Of a stretch of 64,000 nt of DNA, positions 11,601-21,929 are shown one piece after another. Source of the DNA: Oasisia sp. SBJ-2009. Lineage: Eukaryota > Annelida > Polychaeta > Sabellida > Siboglinidae. How positions within the stretch are numbered: the stretch's first letter is position 1; every line of letters begins with the position of its first letter. Both the position numbers and the translations under genes were made by a program. The notes under the pieces were generated by a model. It ran no database searches and had not been told where the DNA came from. It saw only the letters and a list, made by a program, of their open reading frames with translations. The stretch lies in the NCBI GenBank assembly GCA_964017155.1, contig OZ024867.1, positions 22,912,020 to 22,976,019 of the forward strand. Direction: 5' to 3'.

Positions 11601-12049
11601 TCCTCTACCGTAGCACTCCTCATTGTACTACTGGGAGGACACCAGCTGAGTTGTTTTTGAAACGCCAGCTGCGAACTAGGTTTTCACTTCTGAAGCCTGG
11701 GTTAGACCAATCAGTAGAAAACAAGCAGGAGAAACAACGACAACAACATGATAACACACCTTCTCAGGAGACTCGTATCTTCTATCAGGGAGAATGTGTG
11801 AGAGTCAGAAGCTTCAGGCGAAGCAAGGAAAAGTGGTTGAGGGGCACAGTCACTAAGGTGTGCGGTCCTCGCACATATGTGGTGAATGTGGCGGGAGCTC
11901 GTCGCTATGTCCATGTCGACCACATAATCAGTGCAAATGCACCCTCCATCGACGAGCCAGCAGATGTAAATGGGAAAGAAAAGTCTGGGGAAATAAATCG
12001 TAGATATCCCACCAGAGATAGGCATCCACCAACCCATTTAAACCTGTAA
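8651..12049 (+). CDS. Ty3/mdg4 polyprotein: zinc knuckles, protease, RT, RNase H, integrase (no capsid domain)
   Basis: One uninterrupted 1,132-codon frame from the first ATG after the LTR. Two CCHC knuckles lie at residues 24-37 and 44-57. They are followed by an aspartic protease (EIDTAASLSVV, about 9099-9131), reverse transcriptase (catalytic CYIDDIM near 9940-9960), RNase H (ACDASSYGIGA; TDHKPLM), an HHCC zinc site (HDEHRG then CETC) and integrase with Asp in VHVDFAEKD (about 11232), Asp in SDNGPQFTSDEF (about 11396) and Glu in NGAAERSVQ (about 11500). The order RT-RH-IN is diagnostic of Ty3/mdg4-type (Metaviridae-like) elements. Nothing resembling matrix or capsid precedes the knuckles, so the element may be non-autonomous for particle assembly. 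No disabling lesion was seen. Confidence 0.93.
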   Translation: MEDGTVHRVFSKGRGKAQRPSKLCWRCGNSGHSPENCRFRTVVCHQCKRIGHIKKRCDAVAEWRRAADRAKSSKTNSTGKSAVHRVRDRTGHDLTAGEDDGRPYVINHMDVSSGNDDADKTGRIRATSDKLDGRKQFDVSVDIDGKRVIFEIDTAASLSVVGERIYRSQLAKFPLRPTKVTLRAYNGENISLLGEIQVPVLYAGRRVTLPLIVVRGDKPALFGRNWLGTIRLDWGRIFAVKTNPALDSLLTEFATIFSDSPGEIKGFEATIQVADDAQPIFRKAYQVPFAIRDKVKAQLQAGIDKGLFSPVKSSEWASPQVTVVKQSGDFRLCGDYKVTVNQVLDSDQYPLPSAQDLFAQLSGARYFSKIDLTDAFQQLKLSERSKALLTLNTLVGLLECERLPFGIKTAPQIFQRVMDEMLKGVDGVMCYIDDIMICTKTEAEHYDVLRQVFLRLQKHNVRARLNKCCFIQSSIDYLGHTIDCEGVHPTQDKIEALLHAPVPTNVTELQSFLGFVNYYGRFFRNLSTILSPLNALLRKDATWKWTEECQSAYEACKHGISEESCLTHFDVKKPIRLACDASSYGIGAVLSHVMADGSERPIAMASRTLSKAERGYAQIEREALSLIYGVKKFHMYLYGKSFTLVTDHKPLMMLFGAKTGIPTLAAARMQRWSLILSAYDYNIEYRKSTDHANADALSRLPDASSQPGDEMHDFPIHQVSFVDELPVLAKDISEATRKDPILSKVVEYTQNGWPSKVTDDQYMPFYRRRSELSADQGCLLWGLRVVIPLRFRKRLLNELHDEHRGIVRMKGLARCYQWWPGLDADIEETIRDCETCQSVRNLPAEAPLHPWVWPTRVWQRVHVDFAEKDKQMFLVMIDAHSKWVEVFPMASTTSTKTIECLRSCFAAYGIPEQLVSDNGPQFTSDEFKQFVDTNGIKHTLVPAYHPSSNGAAERSVQILKRSLEKQVFEGKHGSLNKRLANFLLLYRSTPHCTTGRTPAELFLKRQLRTRFSLLKPGLDQSVENKQEKQRQQHDNTPSQETRIFYQGECVRVRSFRRSKEKWLRGTVTKVCGPRTYVVNVAGARRYVHVDHIISANAPSIDEPADVNGKEKSGEINRRYPTRDRHPPTHLNL

Positions 12050-12111
12050 CGAGGCTGCGTGGCTAATCAACAAAATAACACGCTTATCATTTCTCTGTAG
12101 GGAGGAGAAGT

Positions 12112-12347
12112 TGTGATGTTTTTACGGGTATGTTCGCTATGTTGAGCTACACAGTTGTGACACTAGATGTGGGACACTGTATATGAATATGCATGCTGAT
12201 GAATATGCAGAAAGACGCGTGATGCCGGAGACTGGGAGCATGCGCGCGAGAGCTTGCAACTATGGCGTGTTAGAGCGGAGACCTGTACTTGACTGAATAA
12301 ATCTAATCGAACTCAATCGACGTGTCTGTATCATTACATACACCACA
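12112..12347 (+). repeat. 3' LTR
   Basis: Same 236-bp sequence as the 5' LTR except one base. It is preceded by a polypurine tract at about 12099-12110 and followed by target duplication GGGCA. Confidence 0.95.
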
Positions 12348-12690
12348 GGGCATTCCATGTAACAGTCTTTGGAGGGTATAGGGTATAGGTGGTAGTTATT
12401 TCTTATCATACAACTGCTCGGGTGTTATAATTGTTTACATTACAGTAGTGTCTACCATTTACAATAGGGATTATCATACTGCTCACTGTGTTAGGGTTAC
12501 AAGGGTGCTTTCTACTGAGGTGGGGCATTACATGTAACATTTAGTTTTAATATGGCCTATAGGGCTGTGGTAGTATGACTACAAAGTTAATTGCTACAGG
12601 GAGTAGATAGCATAATTCCATTAATTCCATGACACTGTATACTTAGTGAATCACATATGTGCTTTCTACTTAGGTGGGGCACACACGGGC
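12348..12690 (+). repeat. Tandem array of an about 155-bp unit interrupted by the LTR element
   Basis: The string CTTTCTACTGAGGTGGGGCA followed by TTACATGTAAC recurs near 12509 and, shortened, near 12661. A first copy ends at 8398 and resumes at 12348 as ATTCCATGTAACA. The LTR element therefore landed in the first of about three units. No coding sequence is seen. Confidence 0.6.
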
Positions 12691-13990
12691 GTCGATCGGT
12701 GGGGGACGGGGGGGACGCGTCCCCCCCCCCCCCCCCACTTTTCAGGGTGGGGGCAGCATAGGAATTGTCCCCCCCCCCCACTTTTTAGTCCAGAAAAATT
12801 GCAAGGCATATAGCCTAACTCAACACCTCTCTCTCTTAAAAGCCGCTACATAGGACTATCTAGACAATAAACTCGTGATATGAAGTTCAGCTACGTTATT
12901 TATCGCAAATTAACACGAGGCAAACAAGTTTTGAGGCATGGTTTGCTGTTAATGTGCCATAATCCGTGGTAGTTATTTAAGCAAACGTAATATTTTAATG
13001 TATTGAACGAAATGTCAGACAACTCTTCACAGTTGTCATCACAGGAGAGTTGTCGAACAGCCCGTGGCATTTATATGAAAAATGTTTGGTTATTTCGCTG
13101 CACATTGATGATTTAAAATTTGTCGCGCATACGCAGAAAGGCCAATAGGAAAGTTTATAACTACCGGAAAAATGTAAGCCGCTGCCGGGCTCTATCAGTT
13201 TGCAACCTTGTGTTGATATTATTAATAGACTCTAGCCATCAAGCACCTTTTAAATGATGACATTTGTGTTGCACTTTCACCCCTCGTCTGCTTGATGCTT
13301 ATCGCCTACTGCAGAAGCGGCGGATTCCTGCACTTTGTGCAACTTATTCCAATATGAGTGATAAAAAATTTCTTCGCCAAAATGTTGGATTGGGAAGTTC
13401 TACACAGGCACACCATGTGCGTCGATCAGTGGGGGACGAGGGGGACACCGACCACCCCGCGGCCTGAGGGAGTCAGATAGGAAATGTCCTCATACTGTTT
13501 TCAGTTCATAAAACAAATATATAGGCATATATAGCGTAACTGATCACTCTCCTCTCTTAAAAACCCTACATCGGTCTAGTAGTAAAATTAATAATAAGAA
13601 CTAAACTTCCGACTACCTAGTGGAAAATCACTAGATAAATTGCTTGGTGGGCCGCAGCCCGCAACTTGATCTTAGTACAGTAAATATTCATCATGCCGGG
13701 CTCTGTCATTTTGTACCCTTGTGTTGATATATTAATAGGCATTAACCATCAAGCACATAGTAGATTATTAATTATTGTTTGCCCTGTCACCCCTTTGATT
13801 GCAGCCTGGTCGTGCTGGTGGATATTTATATTGCATACGGCGGAACCAGTAGATTTCTGCACTTTGTGTAATTTGATCTCAGTTTAGTGATGAGAAATTT
13901 CTTTGCCAAAACGTCCTACACAGGCACCCCTGTAAGCTCTGCATCTTGTCACTGTATGAATCAGGCAAGCAGTGTTGCGTCCAGAATCTA
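12688..13990 (+). repeat. Pair of diverged direct repeats with poly-G/poly-C tracts
   Basis: Two copies, about 12688-13230 and 13415-13760, share landmarks in the same order: GTCGATCGGTGGGGGACG, a TAGGAAATGTCC-like block, CTCTTAAAA near 12835 and 13555, and GCCGGGCTCT with CTTGTGTTGATAT near 13185 and 13695. Homopolymer C/G runs at 12707-12735 and 12769-12779 mark the first copy. It looks like a duplicated, decayed transposon segment; family unknown. Confidence 0.6.
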
Positions 13991-14156
13991 CCTCAAATAT
14001 TCAGTTATTGGGGTGGGCCATGGCCCCTCTTCACATATATGTTGCCAACACAACTATTATAAATAGCATAACATAAAGACTTTTTTAGATTAGAATTTGC
14101 ATCAGACCAACAATGAATTATTTTTTATATTTAAAAAATACTTCTATGTATTTCGG

Positions 14157-14157
14157 G

Positions 14158-14235
<78 letters not shown>

Positions 14236-14262
14236 CACACACACACACACACACACACACAC
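14157..14262. repeat. (CA)n microsatellite
   Basis: About 105 bp of CA with one phase slip (CAACAC near 14233). Confidence 0.98.
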
Positions 14263-14490
14263 ATCTTCCTGTTTCTAGGCAGCTACTTATCGATGTGCAT
14301 TACCTAATGCAATTTTTGCCTTTACCATAGAAATGTCTCGCTTCTTGTATTTTCTTGGTATTATACTGTCGTATATTGTTGTTATACTGCCGCTTATGTG
14401 TACAATTTCCAAGAGTTTTTTAGGGCGAGGATATTTCTACACACAGCATTTTCCATACCTCGTGTGGTATCTTTGATGTGTAACACTGCT

Positions 14491-14548
14491 GGTGGCTTGA
14501 GGAAACGCGCCCCTACGTTAGTTGGGGTTATAGGCGCCTCGAGCCACC
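14491..14548. other. 58-nt imperfect palindrome
   Basis: GGTGGCTTGAGG at 14491 pairs with CCTCGAGCCACC ending at 14548, leaving a GC-rich interior with CGCCCC and GGGG. It could fold as a hairpin in RNA or extrude as a cruciform. Function unknown. Confidence 0.55.
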
Positions 14549-14779
14549 GTGCATTTACTTAACATTTGGTGTGGTCGGTTCCCCCACCTTTGCTGTATAG
14601 CCTGTGCACATGTATGCTGTATTATATGTACAAGTAGTTGATTTCTTTGTACATGTTATAGTTATTGAATCTAGTTCTACATAAAAGCTGGCTACTCAAT
14701 AGCTCCTATACAAACATACATTCCGACTTGTGTCATATATAATTTATCAGCAAACTAGCCACGTTTCCGAGTCACAACA

Positions 14780-15288
14780 TTATCTGGTAGGGTGGTCCCA
14801 CATCAAAGACTTTACAACAGTAATGTGAAGTCCATCCTACTGTATGGGCAGTATGGCTCAGAGTGCTGGCGAGTGGTTAAAGGGGACATGGCAAAGATCG
14901 ACGCGTTCCACAATGGATGTCTCAGAAAGATCTGCCGAATATTCTGGCCCAATAAGATCTCCAACGTGGCCTTGTATAAGAAGACGGGCTGCAACAGTGC
15001 TGTCCTAGAAATGAAACGCAGGCGGCTGAGATGGCTAGGACACGTCCTGCGAATTCCCGGAGACAGCATCCCAAAAGTGGCACTCAGATGGACACCACCA
15101 GGAAAAAGGAAGAGAGGACGGCCAAAGATGACGTGGCGACAAACAGTGATGGCCGAGCTGAGAGAGATGGGGCTGTCATGGGGAGAGGCTCAGGCCTCAG
15201 CCAAGGACAGGACCTTGTGGTGGAAGATTGTTGTGGCCTTATGTCCCACTGGGGACGAAGAGGATTAAGTAAGTAAGTAAGTAAGATG
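14780..15288 (+). pseudogene. LINE 3' fragment with (TAAG)n tail
   Basis: The open frame 14792-15268 encodes only the C-terminal part of a non-LTR retrotransposon polyprotein: LLYGQYGSECWRV, then KRRRLRWLGHVLR and GKRKRGRPKMTWRQTV, a signature found after the RT domain of many invertebrate LINEs. The frame closes with CPTGDEED and TAA, immediately followed by (TAAG)n at 15266-15284, a typical LINE 3' terminal microsatellite. It is severely 5'-truncated, as expected from incomplete target-primed reverse transcription. The clade is not certain. Confidence 0.85.
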
Positions 15289-15299
15289 TACAAGGAGGA

Positions 15300-16229
15300 A
15301 TACAGTCAAGAAAAGATATGCACAGGAAAACAAGTAAAACAAAGTTATAGACAATAGTGGATATTTGCATACTACTAATTTTCGCATAGTAGCTACGAAA
15401 AACAATTGAAAGAACCATGAGGCTAACTTACGTGAGAACGAACATCTGGAAATGCGTATTGGATATGTTTATTGTGTATGCTTTAAGACCATTGGCATAT
15501 CATATATCATATATACCGCTGTCCAACGACAAAGCTCACGGTGGGCAGGTAAAACGGGACCGTCTTCTCGATGCTACGTACAACACGGCGCCAACACTTA
15601 CGGCAGCAAGGGGCGATTAAACAGCGACTGGTACGAACAATCATCACCGTCACATAACTTTACATTGAAACCAGACTTTTTGTGCACGTCCGAGTTGACT
15701 TGTGAGCGTATATCCAGTTGACTTGTTGCGGTCACACCCATACATGTGCACGTGGGAATGTACCACACTGGATGCCGCTAAAGTGGTGTTTTATGTTTCA
15801 TGCCAAACAATTTGCCCACTTCGGAGTTTGGGCGATAGATTGTCCCAAATCCCACGTAAACATATTCCCATGTGTTCCGTGCCTAATACACCGCGATGGC
15901 TCGTTCCATTCAAACACGTCGCGTGACACGTGCCATTGAAGCCACGGGCCACTTAATTGACACGCATGACCGCCGCTGACAAGGAGATAGTACGAATGCA
16001 TACACGCGTTGCCGCTAGCACCGATACGCTTGACTGGGCGCTGGCGTTGGGTGCCTATTACCGAGATTAGATCACAACGCCTTTCAACAGCCGACGCGTG
16101 CCAACCTGATATACGAATCACGGCTGTCGGACGGATGACAAATTGTAGAGAATATTATAGTCACGCGTAGTACTTAGCGCAGTGGCGCAATTAGCACCAG
16201 CTCTCAGAGTAATCTTTCAGAGATCAAAC
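15300..16229. other. Unassigned stretch
   Basis: No repeat or gene recognised. Open frames are at most 107 codons on either strand and carry no familiar motif. Confidence 0.4.
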
Positions 16230-17640
16230 ACTACAGGTGAACATCATGGTTTGAAGACAACGTCACCCCAATGTTGAAAAAGGGAGGCCGGTCCCTTCCA
16301 TCAAATTACCGTCACATCTCCCTAACTTCATGCACTATGCTGCAGACTTCTTGAATACATTATTTATTCTAACATAACGGACCATATTGACCAACACTGT
16401 CTTATCTGACACACAACATGGCTTCCGCATTAAACACTCGACAGAAACCCAATTAATATTCACAACACACGATCTATCAAAATCTCAACACAATAAACCA
16501 CAAGTGTACATTAGCATAACTGACTCCTCAAAACCATTCGATACTGTCCCCCATAACCGGCTCCTAGACAAACTAAAGAGAGCAAAACACGCGCCTGGAG
16601 TTCTAAATTTATCGAATGCGGTGAACAGAGAGTGGTGGTTAGCGGAGAATACTTCTTCTGGATCCATCTTAAATATTGTGTCCCAGAAGGCATGGCACTA
16701 GGACCACTTCTCACCACATCAATTATTTACCTGACAACATCTTCTCCACACTCCGCCTGTTTGCAGATGACTATGTCTTGTACAGAGAAATCAACAATCA
16801 ATTAGACTCCCAAGAACTACAGAAAGATCTAACTGAATTAGTTAAATGGGAACATGATTGCATGGCAAATGCACTTTAGCCATGACCAACGTTTTGTGGT
16901 GAAACTAATTCAGGCAAGAAATGTAAAACATTTGTATTATACTCTAGTACATGCAATGCTGTAGGAAAAAGACAGTCATCACTGTCTAGGAGTAAGCATA
17001 GCCATACACCTAACCTAGAATAAGCATATACATCAGCTGACAGCCTCTGCAAACCGCACCCTAGCATTCATCACACACAATCTCCAGTCATGCCCCATAA
17101 ACAAAAAAACAACCCTAGTCCGACCACTTCTAGAATAGTCATCATCAGTACGGTACTACGAGTGGTGGATATGTGTACGAGCAGCTTTCGCGCATTATTT
17201 TTAGCATAATATTATGGCTGGACGCTTCCCATAGAAGTTGAGATGGTGTGTGATTGAACAGGTCTGCCAGGAAAGTAAAGCGAAAAGCGCTTTGAGCAGT
17301 CCTGCGGAGTGGGTACTGCGCTATATAAGAACTTACCTTTACCTTTAGTACGGGACCGCCACACCCAGATCCTCATCAACCAAATTGAATTAGTCCAATG
17401 ACGCGCACCCCGTTGTCGTCTTATCGACTACACATCTAAAGAAGCGGGCTGTGTGACAGAAATGCTAAAACAGTTACACCGACAACAACTACCAATCAGA
17501 CGACAAACACTCGCGTCACCATACTCCACGAAACCATTTACGGACACCTACCTTTGCCTGCCAAAAACACTCTCCAGCCCGTACAACGCATATCAAGGCT
17601 TCTAAACAATAAAGCATTCAACACTATCCACGCCAGTAAG
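16230..17640 (+). pseudogene. Old LINE (Jockey/CR1-like) reverse transcriptase remnant split by a SINE
   Basis: Degenerate pieces of an RT domain appear in order on the + strand: LKKGG and NYR/SLTS motifs near 16270-16325, QHGFRIKHSTETQL near 16418-16460, a KPFD/TVPHNRLLDKL block near 16540-16580, FADDYVLYRE at about 16760, then past a SINE the RHTQILINQIELVQ block near 17350-17400 and SPYSTKPFTDTY near 17515. Multiple stops and frame changes show it is old. The final part corresponds to the C-terminal RT region of Jockey/CR1-type elements. Confidence 0.75.
17154..17346 (+). mobile_element. tRNA-like SINE copy 1 with 7-bp target duplication
   Basis: A 193-bp insertion inside the old LINE, flanked by AGTACGG at 17147-17153 and 17347-17353. 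The body contains AAAGCGCTTTGAGCAGTCC and ends GCGCTATATAAGAACTTACC with short ACCTTT repeats, the tail type of many invertebrate SINEs that borrow a LINE 3' end. A related copy starts at about 35142. The TSD and related copy make the insertion clear; the exact head (tRNA promoter boxes) was not resolved. Confidence 0.85.
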
Positions 17641-18710
17641 AACTTTTAATTGTTTAGTTGTGTCTGTTGAACATCGAGAACATGTTTTAGTTATTTCACA
17701 TTCGCATAATTCTTTATAACATGTCGAGAGGACGTTCGGTTGGTTGCCACGTTACGGCTTGTTAAATGTAGGGGAGACATTCGAACAAAACGTACAGACG
17801 AAAGGAAAGTGTAGTTCTAGGAGTGTAGCGATTGTTAAGGCAGCTCATTTGGCAGTGTGTGAGTAGTCTGAATGGAATACCTTTGACGGTAATTACCAGT
17901 AGATCTGCTGCATGTGGCGTTGTTCATTTCTTCCGTTGGGGCTTGCTCTCTCACAATTCACGTGTACGAAGCTTACTAGTTTATATATTTTTGGTTACAC
18001 TATTATGTTAGACCCTTATGATCTTATGAGGTCTCAATCAGTCAATCAGTCTTCTTCAGAACATTATCACCAAGCCGACGATTCTATGTTGACACCGAGA
18101 ACGGTCACTGTCAGGGTGCATGTCGTCATCGGCGATTTATTTAATCCCGAAATTAATTGAGAGGGGACAAACATTAAGGTGATATCTCGGTAACGAGGGA
18201 TACACAGACGAAATGTTGATAACCGAGGTTTTACCCCGAAAATACGTTGTCTACACTGTGCGGGAGGATGTGCTAACAACGACACTACCGCGCTCTCGAA
18301 TTGACTGTAAAACACTTTCATAGAACACCGATTTCAACAAGTCGCTGAACCTGTTCACTTGTGTCATTCCACCAAGTCGCATGTATTATTCCCATGTCCT
18401 TAGTTCCACAGCCACATTTCCGCCTTCCCTACTCCCATAATGTCAAGTCTACATGTCGGTCCTTAAATCCCTTCAGTTTATCCACCGTAAGTTTCCCTTT
18501 TCCTCACACTAACCACCGACGCGCTAAAATACTGCCCCTTCGCCCTTCCCCTTCTGCGGTCAAGCATCTCTCACTCCCACCTCTCCCCGATCTTCTTTCT
18601 CAGCCCTCTGTCCTCCCGCCCCCTCCCTATAGCCATACCTGTTACCACACCACCGTTCTCCCCTATTCCATATTACCATCCGCTCTCCTCCCTCAATTTT
18701 CCTCCACCGA
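17641..18710. other. Non-coding, partly pyrimidine-rich stretch
   Basis: No recognised gene. From 18480 to 18710 the + strand is rich in C/T (CCCTTC-type sequence), leading into a tandem array. Confidence 0.4.
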
Positions 18711-18933
18711 CCGAACGACCGAACGACCGAACGACCGAACGACCGAACGACCGAACGAACGACCGAACGACCGAACGACCGAACGACCGAACGACCGAAC
18801 GAACGAACGAACGAACGAACGAACGAACGAACGAACGAACGAACGAACGAACGAACGAACGAACGAACGAACGAACGAACGAACGAACGAACGAACGAAC
18901 GAACGAACGAACGAACGGAACGAACGAACTTGC
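18711..18933 (+). repeat. Two-phase microsatellite: 8-bp ACCGAACG array turning into 4-bp GAAC array
   Basis: The first about 90 bp repeats CGACCGAA; from about 18790 the repeat becomes pure GAAC for over 130 bp. The 4-mer is half of the 8-mer with one base changed, so one array probably grew out of the other. Confidence 0.95.
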
Positions 18934-19305
18934 GTCAGTATTCTTATTATTATTTTAACATAGCTAATAATTATTCAAGGTTGTTAGTGTTCTTTGGGAC
19001 CTAATTATAGTCACGGTCAGTAATTGTTATGATTACGGTCAGTAGCAGTAAAATAGTTAGCATGGTTAATGTTAAATTAACGCTACCAATTATATACAGC
19101 CGCCCGCTCTCCAAGAGACAAGTTGTAATTCGTAGTTATCGAAGTATTCGCCAGATGTCACCACCAGCGTCTGCGGTTTCACCACAGTGGATGTGTCGTG
19201 TCTGTCGTATGTGTGTGTTCTATATGGGGGAGGGGGAGCGCGCTTTTACGTGTGCTTGTGGTTTTTGTGCTGTTCTCTTATGTATGTTTTGTTCCGTGTG
19301 GGCGA

Positions 19306-19329
19306 CAGAGAGAGAGAGAGAGAGTGAGT

Positions 19330-19363
<34 letters not shown>

Positions 19364-19368
19364 GAGAC

Positions 19369-19437
<69 letters not shown>

Positions 19438-19457
19438 CAGAGAGAGAGAGGAGGGGT
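19306..19457 (+). repeat. (AG)n microsatellite
   Basis: About 150 bp of mostly AG with GTGAG, GGGAG and ACAG interruptions. Confidence 0.97.
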
Positions 19458-21448
19458 CAGATCTGATGTATAATGTGTACAGGGTTGGTGGGTGAAATTA
19501 CTAATGACAATAATTATAATTATGTACATAAACAATTAATATGGGCATCTGGCTACATGATACAATACATATCTCGGGTTGTTTCCTTCAAAAACACAGA
19601 GTGCTGTGAATCTCTGCGAAACCATTTGCACCTTTTAGAGGATTTGTTGACATTAATGTAAAATACATATTTTTTATTATTTAACACAAGATCAATGAAA
19701 CACAGTGGCAATTCCAAATTTGTGTTCGTGCTTTCGTCTGGTGCTGGCAAATGCTGTAAGCATACTCAGTTGGGTGTAACATCGTGAAACATCTTCTTTA
19801 ATCTTGGGGGATGGCTAGCACACTTGCAAAACACATCCCACACACATACAATAGATACACATGATGTCTCAGATTCACCATTCACCATCATTACAGAATG
19901 AAGTGAAATAGAGGAGTGTGTAGACATGCTTGACTACTATGACAGATCTATATACAGTGACACATGGAAGTGTGTTCCTGGTGACTGTGATGGTGACTCA
20001 TTGTAAAAACAGTGATAGTTTGCATACATAAACACTGAAAACAAGAACTGAAATAGTTCAAAAGAATTCAATAGTATGGTAATGTAGTTTACTAAATGAT
20101 TGGATAAGAAATAAAAATTAGTTTATTTAACATAAGGCAATATATGTAGTAGTGACACAAGTTTAAATAGAAACATTATTTCTGGTGTAGTACCGCAACG
20201 GGCCTTTGCTTTCTCTACTATACATTAATGTTTGTTTTCATGTTAATACATGTAAACTTAACATTGACAATTGTTGTATGAAGCAGAGACGTGTGCACAA
20301 CCAGTAGTGTTTCTACGTGGACAGAAAACACTGACAGGGATTGAACCTGTCACACACAACACTTACAGCAAGCACGTAATAGACTAACACAACTGTATGT
20401 TTACATTAAACCAACATATGATGTAATCAGTCGACCAGTAATGGTCTATCATAAGTTGTCATCGTGGAGTCTTGCATGAGGAAGAGTCAACTACCCCAGG
20501 GTAGGCTGCCAAACCCTGCTGGGCCAGTAATTGATTGTTTACGTGAGTTGATTTAAGACGTCTGCTGTTTGTGAACTGACAGAAAGATGAGGTTCAGTCA
20601 GATCAACAAAATGATGATCAATTATTCATTTTCGTTCAATTCCAATTATTTTACTAAAAGTCTTGAAATCCATTTCAATTACTTTTGCTCAATATAATTA
20701 ATGCCAGCCCTAGTGGTAAGTCTGTGTATAAGTTGTCAAGTGAGCAATTATTGCTTTTGTTCTAGTTCTCACTATTTTATTGCTGTGTTCAAAGTGTTTG
20801 GCTGCACCTGCTTACAGGAAGATGATTCCATATTCACGTGTTTGTCAACAATGCCACTCTTTGAATTTTGCAGTGGCACACACAGTTATATACTTTTGCC
20901 AGGAGCAAGTCTTAAAACTCATCCCAACATCCCTACTTTATTAACCAGTGCTGTATATTGTAGACTCAACGTACATAGCAGTAGTTTAAAAGATCACATC
21001 TTACGTATGGCTACATTTAATATAGAGAAGTGAGTGTTGTCTTTTTGAATCCTCGATAGCTCTTTCAGAGCTTTTGGTGTCCTCATAACACCTTTATCGG
21101 CTTTGGACTGCTAACTCTTTGAAGTCATGTGACTTTGTTAAGGTCATCACATGACAGCAGCACCAAGACGACCGAGTGATGATTGCCCCCAGCGTGTCTG
21201 TTGATCACTCACCAACTCTCTTCTCTGACGTCTCACTGATTTTTCATTGGAGGACAACGGTGATTCAGAAATGTATCATTGTGTTTCCCACTACAAATGT
21301 AACCAAATCTGGAATTACTATGCATGCTGATACATTTATTATCTGTCATAGTTAATAACATGTGTTTATATAATAATAAAATGCATGTTGAAATTGATGT
21401 TCATGCACACCCTGTGGTACATGGTTTCTACTGCACATTCCTAATGTA
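19458..21448. other. AT-rich non-coding stretch
   Basis: No gene recognised. The 110-codon frame at 20701-21033 has no known motif and no supporting splice structure. Confidence 0.45.
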
Positions 21449-21746
21449 AATTGCTATGTGGAGCTACTCTCACATATGTCCACAAATTGCTATGTGGTGC
21501 TACTCTCACATATGTCCACAAATTGCTATGTGGTGCTACTCTCACATATGTCCACAAATTGCTATGTGGTGCTACTCTCACATATGTCCACAAATTGCTG
21601 TGGTGCTACTCTCACATATGTCCACAAATTGCTATGTGGTGCTACTCTCACATATGTCCACAAATTGCTATGTGGTGCTACTCTCACAAATGTCCACAAA
21701 CTGCTATGTGGTGCTACTCTCACATAAGTCCACAAATTGCTATGTA
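21449..21746 (+). repeat. 36-bp minisatellite, about eight copies
   Basis: The unit is AAATTGCTATGTGGTGCTAC followed by TCTCACATATGTCCAC. The fifth copy has a 2-base deletion and the last copies carry point changes. As 36 is a multiple of three, several frames stay open across it, but the 2-base deletion shifts them and no gene evidence exists. Confidence 0.95.
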
Positions 21747-21817
21747 TCCATATTGCATGTATAGAATAAAAGCTATATTCATAATATTGGCATGGCGACA
21801 AACATGTTAGCTGTTTA

Positions 21818-21868
21818 ATGGCCCATCACGCAATTGCTCAAACATAGAGCAATTGCGTGATGGGCCAT
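21818..21868. other. Perfect 22-bp inverted repeat with 7-nt loop
   Basis: Arm 21818-21839 (begins ATGGCCCATCAC) is the exact reverse complement of 21847-21868, with loop AAACATA. No mismatch was seen. It lies between a minisatellite and a LINE remnant. It may be a fold-back transposon end or a small hairpin RNA; nothing in the sequence decides. Confidence 0.85.
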
Positions 21869-21929
21869 CCCAGTTCCAGATCAGTCTGCGAACTCGCCGT
21901 AGTTACCTCTTTTTCGACTTTCATTTGGC

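Larger units (their letters stand above)
8399..12347 (+). mobile_element. Complete Ty3/mdg4-type LTR retrotransposon with 5-bp target duplication
   Basis: Two 236-bp LTRs (8399-8634, 12112-12347) flank one long open frame. The direct repeat GGGCA stands immediately outside both LTRs (8394-8398 and 12348-12352). A purine-rich tract (GGGAGGAGAAG) precedes the 3' LTR. The LTRs begin TG and end CA. I could align the LTRs end to end and see one difference (A versus T at their ninth base), which indicates a very recent insertion. The sequence after the 5' LTR (AAACGGCGGGGG) does not start with the usual TGG of a tRNA primer site, so the primer is unclear. Confidence 0.95.

Noticed and set aside
20701..21033. 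110-codon plus-strand frame
   Set aside because: No homology recognised, no codon or splice support; length is within chance for AT-moderate DNA.
21449..21746. CRISPR-like array or repeat protein in the 36-bp minisatellite
   Set aside because: Units are contiguous without spacers, and the genome is eukaryotic. A 2-base deletion shifts the frame.
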